64,000 nucleotides of DNA. Origin: Psychrobacter immobilis. GTDB taxonomy: Bacteria; Pseudomonadota; Gammaproteobacteria; Pseudomonadales; Moraxellaceae. Shown one piece after another: positions 18,374 to 28,800 of this stretch. Every line of letters begins with the position of its first letter. The stretch's first letter is position 1. Below the pieces are notes generated by a model. The model was not told the DNA's origin, ran no database searches, and was given only the letters and a program-made list of their open reading frames with translations. A program made the translations under genes and the position numbers. The stretch covers positions 1,798,001-1,862,000 of the forward strand of contig NZ_CAJGZV010000001.1 in the NCBI RefSeq assembly GCF_904846065.1. Direction: 5' to 3'.

Positions 18374-18678
18374 CTTATCTCTCCTTAGACAAGTAATAGG
18401 TAGCCTTATAAGTTCAAGCTTTTTAATTTAGAATATAAAAAATATGTTAAATTAGTCGGCGACTAGTGACTTAGCGCACCTGTCCAAAGGCTGTTTATAG
18501 AAGTACTGTAGTAGTAGTAGTATCATCATCCATTAATAAGGCTTTGCATTCTATCGTTAGCACATGTCACTAGTCAGCATATGGTGAGTCTTTGACTGCA
18601 ACCCATTTAGATACTAACTGATTTAACGACAAATGTAACGCTGGTTAAACATGAAAAACAACAAATAAAGGAAGCACC
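18374..18678. other. intergenic region upstream of the cstA-type gene, with inverted repeat and GTA repeats
   Basis: A divergent spacer between the CstA-type gene (minus) and the unknown 222-aa gene (plus). GACTAGTGAC at 18461-18470 recurs in exact inverted form at 18566-18575. Between the arms are five GTA units (18508-18522) followed by TCATCATC. A dyad operator or a long hairpin is possible. No small gene is seen here. Confidence 0.6.
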
Positions 18679-19347
18679 ATGGCGCATTATTTTGGGTTTG
18701 TACCTTCAGATAAATTGAAAGCATTAATCATTGACGCTGAGCAAGTGATTGCCTCAAATGAGGGGGTGGAATACTACCCATATCGTGATGCCCTGACGCA
18801 TCAAACAGCACGTGATCTAATCGACAATTTGTTGATTGGATTGGTAGATATTATTCCAAACCCTGAACGTCAAGCCTCGATGCGCAAAATTGTTGGCACA
18901 GTTGAAAAAGCAACAGATACACTACTTAACATCTTACTCGGTAAAGAGAATAATGAAGAAGTAATGCCAAGCTTTCATTTCTTGAGAGATCGGGCGACGT
19001 TTATTGATAATGAAGGTGTAAAACGAGTGGGTTTCAAATTATCTGATGCAGATGCGCAAACCATCGAAAAAGGCTTTGCTGCTATCACACCTGAGCAAGT
19101 AGATATGAAAGCATTTAAAACAGCGCTTGAAACCATGAATGAAGAGACATTGACTCATTTTATCAGCCGCTATGCTGAAACACTGAAACTTGGCATGATT
19201 AAACGCAAAGCTGTCCCAGTGGCCAAAGCCGCCATTGATAAAGGCATGAGTATGGCCTTAAATAAGTTGCTACCCGACCTACCTGATCGCTCTTTAAATC
19301 GTTTAGCAAACTATTACCGCCCTTTCATCGTAGAAAAGCCAGAATAA
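18679..19347 (+). CDS. conserved-looking hypothetical protein (222 aa)
   Basis: I do not recognise this protein. It has an AAGGAAG ribosome-binding site, no signal peptide and no clear membrane helix, and looks mostly helical and soluble. Stretches rich in Lys/Glu/Ala (KAFKTALETMNEETLTHFIS, KAVPVAKAAIDKGMSMALN) suggest amphipathic helices. The N-terminus begins AHYFGFVPSDKLKALI. It is a stand-alone transcription unit between the cstA promoter region and the purine phosphoribosyltransferase gene. Regular codon use argues it is a real gene. Confidence 0.75.
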   Translation: MAHYFGFVPSDKLKALIIDAEQVIASNEGVEYYPYRDALTHQTARDLIDNLLIGLVDIIPNPERQASMRKIVGTVEKATDTLLNILLGKENNEEVMPSFHFLRDRATFIDNEGVKRVGFKLSDADAQTIEKGFAAITPEQVDMKAFKTALETMNEETLTHFISRYAETLKLGMIKRKAVPVAKAAIDKGMSMALNKLLPDLPDRSLNRLANYYRPFIVEKPE

Positions 19348-19389
19348 ATGCCAGTATTTGATTAATTTTGTCTCAAAAGACAGATGGCA

Positions 19390-19419
19390 TTGGGCAAATT
19401 CACTAAAATTTGCTAAAAT
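19390..19419 (+). promoter_or_regulatory. possible sigma-70 promoter for hpt
   Basis: TTGGGC and TAAAAT, 18 bases apart, end 30 bases before the hpt start codon. The -10 is good and the -35 fair. Confidence 0.4.
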
Positions 19420-19449
19420 AAGCGGCACTTTTTACCGAAGGCGCACCCG

Positions 19450-20013
19450 ATGACCCAAATCAGCAACCAAGAAATTGAAAAAACTTTACGCAACTCAGAG
19501 TGCCTTATCAGTAGCATCGAAGTAGCCGCTGCTTATGAGCGCCTTGCCGCCCAACTCAACCTACATTATGCTGGTTTAAACCCAATCGTTATGGTTGTTA
19601 TGAATGGTGGACTTATTCCAGCTGGTCAACTATTGACTCATTTGACGTTCTACCATCGCATGCATTATATTCATGCATCACGCTATCGTGATAATGCAGG
19701 CACCAATGAGCTAGATTGGAAATTCAAACCTGATGTTAGTATCGAAGGTGAGCATGTATTGCTGATTGACGATATTTTTGATGAAGGTATCACGCTAAAA
19801 ACAGTTGTCGAAGAATTAAGCAAAGAAAAACCTTTATCACTTGAATGTTGTGTGTTGCTTAATAAAGAGCATGATCGTAAAGTTGAAGATTTTGATGTTG
19901 ATTTTGTCGGTATCAATGTTGCAGATCGTTATGTCTATGGCTGTGGTATGGATTTCCATGGTTACTTGCGTCATCTGCCTGGCATCTATGCTATCAAAGA
20001 AGACAAAGTTTAA
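19450..20013 (+). CDS. hpt: hypoxanthine-guanine phosphoribosyltransferase
   Basis: Salvages hypoxanthine or guanine with PRPP to give IMP or GMP in the cytoplasm. The 187-residue length and type I PRTase fold fit. The PRPP-binding motif is VLLIDDIFDEGITL, about 101-114, preceded by VVMNGGLIPAGQLL for the pyrophosphate loop. This version resembles the short pseudomonad/Moraxellaceae enzyme annotated as hypoxanthine-guanine PRTase. It is transcribed alone and followed by a strong terminator. Confidence 0.88.
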   Translation: MTQISNQEIEKTLRNSECLISSIEVAAAYERLAAQLNLHYAGLNPIVMVVMNGGLIPAGQLLTHLTFYHRMHYIHASRYRDNAGTNELDWKFKPDVSIEGEHVLLIDDIFDEGITLKTVVEELSKEKPLSLECCVLLNKEHDRKVEDFDVDFVGINVADRYVYGCGMDFHGYLRHLPGIYAIKEDKV

Positions 20014-20030
20014 GTTCTACATTTGAGTTC

Positions 20031-20061
20031 AAAAAAGCATCCAATTTGGATGCTTTTTTAT
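20031..20061. terminator. bidirectional terminator between hpt and mepB
   Basis: AAAAAAGCATCCAA and TTGGATGCTTTTTT form a near-perfect stem with T runs on both strands. It can end hpt from the left and the recCBD-mepB transcript from the right. Confidence 0.9.
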
Positions 20062-20092
20062 TACTTAGATTTTACATTTACTGTTAATTTTG

Positions 20093-20611
20093 CTACTCAT
20101 ACAATGCCCGTATTTTTTCTGTAGGCAGTATGTTTGTACCAGTCACCACGAAGAAATAATCGAGTTGCCAATGCTGTGTCTTCTTAGCGGTATTGCTGGT
20201 TGGCTTATCCCAGCTAGGATACACTCTTATACCCATCTTACCTTTTGTAAAATGAGACTGAAGAATATTATGTCTAAGCAAGACATTTTTTGGAAAAACA
20301 AACTGCCCAAATGTATGGTTGTCTTTAAATGCGGTGATTACTAACAAGTCTGGTGAAGAATCATATTGGAAAGGTTGATTAATACCTTTGGAATCTTTTT
20401 CCCAAAAGGTAACAAACTGCCCTACTTTGGTAGGTGTTTGTTTAGCTACTCTGAATCTAACTGTTTTAACAGTCAGTCTGTCCATTAATTCAAATGTACC
20501 AGCAGCATATTCTAGATTTTGTTGCTCTTCTTTAGTTGAAGCAATAATCAATTGGTTGGGCTTATAAATAATTTCATTAATATGCTCTAGCACAGTATCA
20601 AAGGTATACAA
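20093..20611 (-). CDS. MepB family protein
   Basis: A 172-residue soluble protein matching the MepB family. Visible family blocks are VKTVRFRVAKQTPTKVGQFV, TFWEKD, FGQFVFPKNVL and GKMGIRVYPSWDKP. In Staphylococcus the family member lies beside the mepRA efflux genes, but its own biochemical role is not settled. Translation seems to start at TTG (codons MYTFDTV), because AGAGGA stands 6 bases upstream and no ATG is better placed. It follows recD by 37 bases and is probably the last gene of that transcript. Confidence 0.85.
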   Translation of the reverse strand: MYTFDTVLEHINEIIYKPNQLIIASTKEEQQNLEYAAGTFELMDRLTVKTVRFRVAKQTPTKVGQFVTFWEKDSKGINQPFQYDSSPDLLVITAFKDNHTFGQFVFPKNVLLRHNILQSHFTKGKMGIRVYPSWDKPTSNTAKKTQHWQLDYFFVVTGTNILPTEKIRALYE

Positions 20612-20648
20612 CTCTAGTCCTCTTTTTATATTTTTTAGTATTTATCTA

Positions 20649-22859
20649 TTAACGCTGAGAAAACTGTAATGCCAAACCTGTATGACGCTCAGTAGGTGTT
20701 TGAACAGCCTTTTCAAAAGCAGATTTTGTACTATATATGGTTACCTGTTTCTTAGCACGGGTCACAGCCGTATAAATAAGCTCTTTGCTTAGCAATCTAG
20801 CATGACTATTATCAAAAGTAATGGCAACGTGCTTAAATTCAGATCCTTGCGATTTATGAATGGTCATCGCATATGCGGTGGCAATTACCTCTTCGTTTAG
20901 CAGATTGACGGGAATCCCCTGTGTTTTATTCTCGAAAAACACTTCTAATCGACTTCTTTCATCCGATGTTTGTAAGCAAAAACCAATGTCACCATTAAAT
21001 AATCCTAACTCATAGTTATTTTGTAAAACCATCACAGGACGACCATGAAACCATGTGTTTTGGCCCAATGGTAGCTTTAGTTCAGTTAGGTGCCATTGAG
21101 TGAGATAGTTATTAATGTAGTGATCGCCCCATTCACCATTATGACCAGCACTTAGAATTCTAAACTCGTTAAATGTTTCCATTAGTGATGTAATCGTATT
21201 TTTTACTGATTCTGGCATGGATTTTTCTATTGGATTTTTTAGGAGCTCTTTTACTTTATTTATATATTCGATATATTTTAATGATATTTCTGAAATAATT
21301 TTTTTATTGCTTAGGCTATTTATTATCTTATTATCTTTAAACTCATTTGTTTGCAGCGTATTTACATATTGAAAACTCAAGGCTTCATCCTGCCTTAACA
21401 GCTGCCAGATGGCTTGCGTATCTACCTCTGCCTGATTAATTTGGTAGGCAAGTTTGCCAATACCTGATTCTGCACTAAATCTGCGGCTTTCGGTTAACTC
21501 TGCATGAATGGGTTGTAACAGTGGGATACGGCACAAGTCAGCCAACACTGCTCCTGCATCTACCGCTGCTAGCTGGTTCGCATCGCCCAATAGTATCAGC
21601 CTTGCACCTGGTTTCACTGCACTCACGAGATAATTGGCCAACTCGACCCCGAGCATCGACGCCTCATCAACGATGATAATATCTTCGCCAAGTGGATTGT
21701 TAGTATCGTAGCGCGGTCTGCCCGTCCGACCAATACCTAACAAGCGATGGATGGTTTTAGCTTCTTGTAACTGTAGATCAATATCTGCTGCATCGAGAGC
21801 AGCTTGTAAAGATTCTTGCATGCGCTGGGCAGCCTTACCAGTCGGTGCTGCCAATGCCAGACTGGCACTGTCCGTACTGAATCTAATATTTTCAGCCCCG
21901 TATCCCCCACTCTCTGTCGCTTGTTGCAGCGCAATGACTAACTGCGCCACGGTATAGGTTTTACCTGTACCTGGACCACCAGTAATAATACTAAACGCGT
22001 TGTTATTAGCAACATTAATCGCCTTTACTTGGTGCTCATGAAGATTTTCAGGCATTGCTATCTGTAAAGGACTTACTTGCTGATTTAAAATATTGTTGAT
22101 ATTTTTTGCTAAATTAAACTCGGCTTGCCATGCACGATGCAGCCAAAAGGTGAGTGCTAGCTTTGTTTTATTATTAGTCCGACTTTTTTGAATTTTATAT
22201 ATGATAGGTTTATTTTTGCTTAGGCTATTTACTTTATCGTTATTATTAATGCTACTATTAACTTCAGCAAACAAATCATGTTCGTTAACTAGGCGTATAA
22301 AAAAACTTAAGTCCGTATTTTTCAGTAATTGATATAGCGTAGCAATCATGTCAAAACGCTTGGTTAGCACCTCTTTTTCGTGGTTGCTAAGCGCCAATTG
22401 CATCCACAGCTGCTCTTTCTTATCAAATAGCGTGTCTAGCAATACGAATAGCGACCTTTCAGTTATAGAGTCATCTTCTGATTGCGTATTTAGTTTGCTA
22501 TCTATCAGCGCAAAGATTGGCATTGCTAGCATCTCTAATAACTGTTGCTGCCAAGCATATAGCGTAACTACCTCATTATTTATTTGACCTTGCAAGGCTT
22601 CTTCATGCTCAGAAGACTCAATGGTTAATACGGTATGCCCCTCTTCCAAATGAGTCGCTAACATAACGAATAAAGCGGTGAATAAATTACTTTCTTCTGT
22701 TTTAGCGACTTGCTTGCTATCAATATTAGCTTTTGCATCCGTTGCCTTATACGCTAAATACGTTTGCTCGCGGCGTAGCAATATATAATCACTGATGTTA
22801 CTAGCCCAGCTTTGTTGTAGCCCAATTACTGCCTTGCTCTCTTTTTTATTATTACTCAT
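20649..22859 (-). CDS. recD: exodeoxyribonuclease V alpha subunit (RecD helicase)
   Basis: Fast 5'-3' helicase motor of RecBCD, which processes double-strand ends for recombination. The 736-residue protein has Walker A GGPGTGKT at about 290-300, Walker B-like IIVDEASMLG, and C-terminal helicase motifs AYAMTIHKSQGSEF and YTAVTRAKKQ. Two stretches look like lineage-specific, AT-rich insertions: about residues 202-230 (around VNSLSKNKPIIYKIQKSR) and about 500-545 (around IINSLSNKKIISEISLKY). Each carries one copy of the 10-base word TAGCCTAAGC on its coding strand. It lies 74 bases downstream of recB. Confidence 0.94.
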   Translation of the reverse strand: MSNNKKESKAVIGLQQSWASNISDYILLRREQTYLAYKATDAKANIDSKQVAKTEESNLFTALFVMLATHLEEGHTVLTIESSEHEEALQGQINNEVVTLYAWQQQLLEMLAMPIFALIDSKLNTQSEDDSITERSLFVLLDTLFDKKEQLWMQLALSNHEKEVLTKRFDMIATLYQLLKNTDLSFFIRLVNEHDLFAEVNSSINNNDKVNSLSKNKPIIYKIQKSRTNNKTKLALTFWLHRAWQAEFNLAKNINNILNQQVSPLQIAMPENLHEHQVKAINVANNNAFSIITGGPGTGKTYTVAQLVIALQQATESGGYGAENIRFSTDSASLALAAPTGKAAQRMQESLQAALDAADIDLQLQEAKTIHRLLGIGRTGRPRYDTNNPLGEDIIIVDEASMLGVELANYLVSAVKPGARLILLGDANQLAAVDAGAVLADLCRIPLLQPIHAELTESRRFSAESGIGKLAYQINQAEVDTQAIWQLLRQDEALSFQYVNTLQTNEFKDNKIINSLSNKKIISEISLKYIEYINKVKELLKNPIEKSMPESVKNTITSLMETFNEFRILSAGHNGEWGDHYINNYLTQWHLTELKLPLGQNTWFHGRPVMVLQNNYELGLFNGDIGFCLQTSDERSRLEVFFENKTQGIPVNLLNEEVIATAYAMTIHKSQGSEFKHVAITFDNSHARLLSKELIYTAVTRAKKQVTIYSTKSAFEKAVQTPTERHTGLALQFSQR

Positions 22860-25800
22860 AGTATGCTTGTCTCTATGTTGAAATAGTTAATCGATATCAT
22901 GTTTTTTAGCATTTAATCATTACTTATAGCCTACTAGTTGGGCATGCCAAACAACGCATCTAGAGCCTTAATGAACTCAATTGGAATATCCCACGTGACT
23001 AATCCATAGCGGTCGTTGTGCATTGAGTGGCTATCATCAGCCTCTTTAACATCCTGTGATAGATCATCAGCTATTTGAGAATTGGGATCATACACACCTC
23101 GTAAAAAGACATACTCCACAGCGCCTAAGTACTTATCTTCATTGCCTGCATAATCAGGTATTCTCATTGAAAGGAATCGGTGTAATGCTACTTGATAAAT
23201 CGCTGCTTGTAACCAGTACCCTGCCTTGGACATTGCTTGCTTAAGTGTATCTTCATTATAATCGCTTAGGCTATTTCCTAGAAAATTACTTTTATAATCG
23301 ACAACATAATACTTGCCAGCATGTTCGTACACTAAGTCAATTTCGCCACGCAGATAACGATACAAATGTGCTTTGTTTTGCGGAATAAGAGTGACGTGTT
23401 TGTCCACCTCATTAGGAAGATACTGTTGAAAGAGTTTACTGATATCCTGTGCTTTAAAGTTCTCTGACAACCCCATATTGAACTCTAACTCAGAAAATCG
23501 CTGACCTTTATTAAGAGAGTTTAATGCTTGATTGGAGGCCAATAGCGGCGCATGTAGTACCTCTTCAATCCAAGAAATTAATGCCTTATGCTTGGTAGCA
23601 TCTATTGAAGCAAGATCAAGTGAACTAGTATTAAATGAACCGTCATCGCCTTGCTCTTGCTTCTTCGCTTGTGATCGACGGCTTTGCTGCTCAGCACTGC
23701 TATATGCCAGTGGCAATTGATAGCTGCTGATGGCTCGATCAATCACCTGAGACCACTGCGCTTTATTACTGAAATCAATTTTTTCAAATATCTCATGCAA
23801 AAACGTACCCGCATTAGCACCTTTAACAAAGGTAAAGCGGATATCATCTTCTGACTTGAGGCTTAGTTCACTGTCTTGTTCGAGAGACTCTTTGCTATTA
23901 AGTGAATGGAGATCTGAAACTGAAGACTCTGTCATATCGATGTCTATCGCATCATCAATACGCTCATCGACTATCGCCATTGCTTGTGTAGATTCATCGA
24001 GCTGACGAGCCAAAGCGGTAAAGCTGGTCTTAGCCCAACCATAAAAATAATTGGTTTTCATAACCTCTGCAAAAGGCGCGTATTCAATAGTCTCTGTGGC
24101 AGGCTTATGAGCATCTAACTTGGTTGCGGCTAGCTGAACATTGTCATTTACGCCTGCTGATTTAGCAGCATTGCTTACGTAGTTATTGTCATAGAACTCA
24201 TTAACCTTATGCCCTCTGAGCATGCCTATCGTACCTTTAAGTCTATCTGGTAGTTCAAACTTTGGTTCTGGCGATTCAAACCAATAAAACACCGGCTTTA
24301 ACTCAAACCCTGTCTTATTGTTAGGATCTCGCAGCACAACATAAAGTTGCTCACTGGCGCGAGTAAAAGCCACATAACCAAGCCGTCGCAGCTCATCGAA
24401 ATCTTCCCGCGTTTCGATATTGGTGTAATAGTCCTCTGTAGTCGCTGAGCCTTTCAAGGATGAGAAGCGGCGCTGATTTCCTGTTGATTGACTATCTAGT
24501 GACTGCTGTACTAATGCTGAAGGTGCTTGATCTGCGTTATATAAATACAGGCCATACTTCTCATTGGTGCCTGACTTTCTACTGGCATCACCCATACCCA
24601 ATACATACACAATAGGAAACTCAAGCCCTTTTGACTTGTGAATGGTCATCAGCTGCACGCCAGATTCTGTCGGTAGCGGATATTGCTTAGCCCAATCACT
24701 ATTGGGCGCTGCATCTATATTTTGTCTAAACCAAGCCAGTAGCTCATGCTCGCCCATACCTAAGCCATATTGCGCCAAGATATCCATCACATGACGCAAA
24801 TCCATGATATGACGATCGCCTTCTGGATGAGCCGCTAGCGCTTGCCAAACGCCTTGCGGCTGTATGGGATTTTTATCTAGCAAGTAATGCAATGCCGACA
24901 AGATGCCAAAATACTGCCATCGTTGTGCGCCTTCTTTTAAATAAGTAATAAAATCTTGATAGCTTTTTTTATTATCAGTAGCCTCATTAACTGAGGTATC
25001 CTTCGAATTAGAGTTGTGTGAATGGGCGCTTGTGGTACTGCTGCTATCAGTAACTCCTGACTCATGATCCGTCATCATGGCTTTAATGTTTTTAATACTC
25101 AGTCCATATAGATGACTGGTCAACACCCGATTAATCATGTCATGACGATACGGATATAGCATGGCACTCAGCAGCGCCGCCACATCTTCTGCCATGATGG
25201 TTTCAAAGATACTGACATCACTGGTAGTCAAGGTCGGTACATTAAGCTTAACCAACTCATCCTCAACCTGTTTTAGATCTTTTTTGGTACGTGCCAGCAC
25301 ACCGATATCACTGGGCTGGATCGGTTTACCTTTCAGCGTCTGACTACTACTGAGCAAAGTCGCAATATGACGCGCCGTGATTTCATGCTCATCGTACTCA
25401 AGCTCTTTGTCTTTATCATAAGGTAAGTGTAATACGCTCACTGGCTGGGCAGAGAGCACCTCATTCACTAAAGTAGTGCTGTGAGCGTCTGGTTCATTAA
25501 ACCAAGACAGCTGATTTTCTGGTTTTGCCGCTTTGATATGCTGATAATAAATACCTGCGCCTAATTGAGCTAACTTATTCTCAGCAGTGGTTACATCAGC
25601 CATGCCGAACCAACAGTTTAGGGCATTAATCACACCAGCATTTGAGCGGCGGTTAATATCGAGCGTCCAAAGCGTGCTTTTATCAAATTGGGCTTTCATG
25701 TAGTTATAGTTGGCCACATCACCACCACGAAACCCATAAATGGCCTGCTTAGGGTCACCAACCAATAGCAAAAACTCATGGCTGGCTTTTTTAGTAGCTG

Positions 25801-28800
25801 ACTGTTTATCATTATCAGCAACCTTGCCCTTTTTCTTTGGCAAATAGATACTTTCAATCATAATGGCTTGCGCGCCATTGATATCTTGCGACTCATCAAT
25901 CAACGCCACAGGATAGTGATGACGAATATAACGTGCCAGCTTCTCTCCTTGCCGACCCGTTAATGCTTGGTTTAAACGTACCATTTGCAGGCTAAAGGTC
26001 GTCTCACCTCGCTCTTCCAAAATAATGGGTAGCCTGTCACGTACCGCAAGCACGATATGACGGTTAAGATTGGCTAAAACAGTCACTATGTATTCGTCTA
26101 GCTTTTTACTTTCTTCGATATAGCGTTTAAAGTCACGAACGACCTGCAACTCATTAAATATCAGATTAACTCTTTCACCATCTTTTGGTTTATAGAATTG
26201 CTTACCTACGTCATCAGTTTTCTGAAAAGCTTGTATTAACTTTCCTGTATAAGTTTTTGCGTCTGATATAAATTTGTAAGCGGCTGGACCAAAATCTTTT
26301 AATGCTTGAATGATTTTCGGCCAAGAGTCTCTATTATTTTGTAGCTGTCCTTTGGGAACGTCATAGTACTCGCCGTCAGGTTTAAAAAAGATATCAAGCT
26401 CATCGCTGCGCCCAATGATAGTATTTATAAGCCGCTCATAGCCCTCAAACGAAAAGTCATTTACTACAATCTCATCAATCGGTGCTGAAATAAAGTTAAG
26501 CGATCGAGTCACATATTTTTTATGATCACTCACGGCAGTCAGCTTACCTTGCTGATCCATAAGCGCATACAGTTTAGGCTGCTCATGATACAAGCGGCTT
26601 TGAAACTGACGCAGCTCATCATGAATAATACTATCGGTCACCTGCTCGATACTGCTCTCTTCGATAATAGCCATACCTTGCTGATGACCTGTCTCGCTAC
26701 TGTACTCCTTCAGCCATTTTTGCGCCAAGCTATCGAGCGTACCCACAAACAGTTTATCCAACGTGGTTAAAACCAGTGCGGTACGCCTGATAGCTTCTGT
26801 CATTGGATAGCTGTACACGTGATCCAGCAAATAACCGACGAGATGCAGGTTAATGGGATCTTGCATGATGCCATCCAAGCGCACATATTTAGCCTGTGCT
26901 ACCAACCAATCTTCACGGTCTTTTTTTGCTTGTACACGCTTTGTGGCAGCAGCTTGCTTATCAGTAGCAAGGTCTTGGTTTAACTCATCAGCGCCTATCT
27001 CAGTATTTAAATCCGTACTTGATTTTTTGCCCTCTTGTTTATCCTTATCGCTTTCAGGCATCATCTGCAATACATTAGGATACAAAGCCTCCTTATTACT
27101 GGTGTCAGCACTTAAACCGTTGACCCACTGCAATAATTGATAAAAATCCACCAAACGATCATGAATACGCTGACGCATCTCAGCGGCAGCGGCTCGCGTA
27201 AAGGTCGTGGCAATAATTTGCTCTGGCGCACGTCGTGCTTCAATTAGCAGGCGCAATACAATGCCTGTTAGCGTCCAAGTTTTACCAGTACCAGCAGATG
27301 CTTCAATCAGGTGCTTGCCCGTTAGGTCAACATCAACTGCTGGTATGACATCAGCCTTACGCTCACTCATAGGATCTGAGTGAGGCGCATCTGAGTACTC
27401 ATCAAATAAATGTGGCTGTGTAGAAAGTTCAATGATATTGGTTGGATCAGTCAAGTCTGTCATATGGGCGCATACTTTTAATTATTATTAATTAGATCAG
27501 GAGAGCAGAAATCGATTATTCTAAATGGCTAGCTAGCCATCTAAGTCAATCAATGCATTAAACATCGGCTCGTACAATGGTCGCGCCAAGGTAGTCAACG
27601 CTTCTGATAATGCTTTGAACGTGTCTTGATCACGTAGTACGTACTGCCAAATGGCATGCTGCGAGCAAGTATCATATACTGTGTCTGTATGATAGCCAGA
27701 CCGTAACCAATCTGAAAAGTCTGCTCGTTTTGGCCAATAACTGCCGCCTTCACTATCTTCAAATTTTGAACACTGATCAAGGTAATTGAGTGCATATTCT
27801 GGGAGTAATGTAATAGGCACTTGACCCGTTAACTTGCCAAAAATCGCCCATTTTATCAGTTCAATCACAGCGTCTTCATAGACAATGGGGCTTAGTTTAA
27901 ATGCAATTACTTTGTCATATTTTTTGATTTGCGAGCTAGGCTTATTAAAGCGCCAAATACTCACCCCATCATTGAGTGCCACTTGCTCAGCAGTGGTACG
28001 TCTGGCCACTTGCCAATACAAATGTGATAACCAAAATTTGAGTAAATGCCTAGGACTGGCAGAATTGGGCAATATGTTTAACCACTGCTTGGGTGATTGC
28101 TGAGCATAAGGCATGCCCGCCTGAATATGAGAGTGGCTATCATGCGCATCTATCGGCACTGCTGTTGGTAATGATACTGGTGCTAATATGGGTACTGAGC
28201 CTTTGATCTTAATGATTTTCGGCAACAGCTTAAGCAGTGCTTCTATCTCGTTAATATCTGTCTGGCTGTTTGACCCGTTATCAGTGTTATTCAGTATATT
28301 TTTTAGCTCTATCTGGACAGGATGCTCGGCGGTTGGCGTTAGTAGCTGCAAACCTGTCGTACCCTCTATCCCATCTTCATTGGGTACAATATTTTCGCCA
28401 AAACCATTAGCTATTAACTGCTCTTTAAATTCCAAACATTGCTGTTGCAGTTTTTGTTGTTGATTGGGTAGCGTGGTTTGGCGAGCGACACCAGCGGGCA
28501 TAATTTTTTGATACATCAGGATTGGGGTGGAACTTTCAGCAGTTGTATCACCGCCATTGGCCTTATTCTCATCGGCGACCAATTGCTTAATCAAATGATC
28601 TTTGATTTGATAGGTCGTCAAACTGTTTAGAAATAGCGGCTCTTGATGCGACAGTGCTTCTTCACCTTGTACCACATGCACCTTTTGGGACCGTAAAAAT
28701 GCTTTGGCGGGATGGCGCACTTGGTAAGCTAATGCTCCTTCAATATCTATCTCTCCAATGTTAAATACGCTATCGGATAATACTTGGATGAGCGTCTCTG

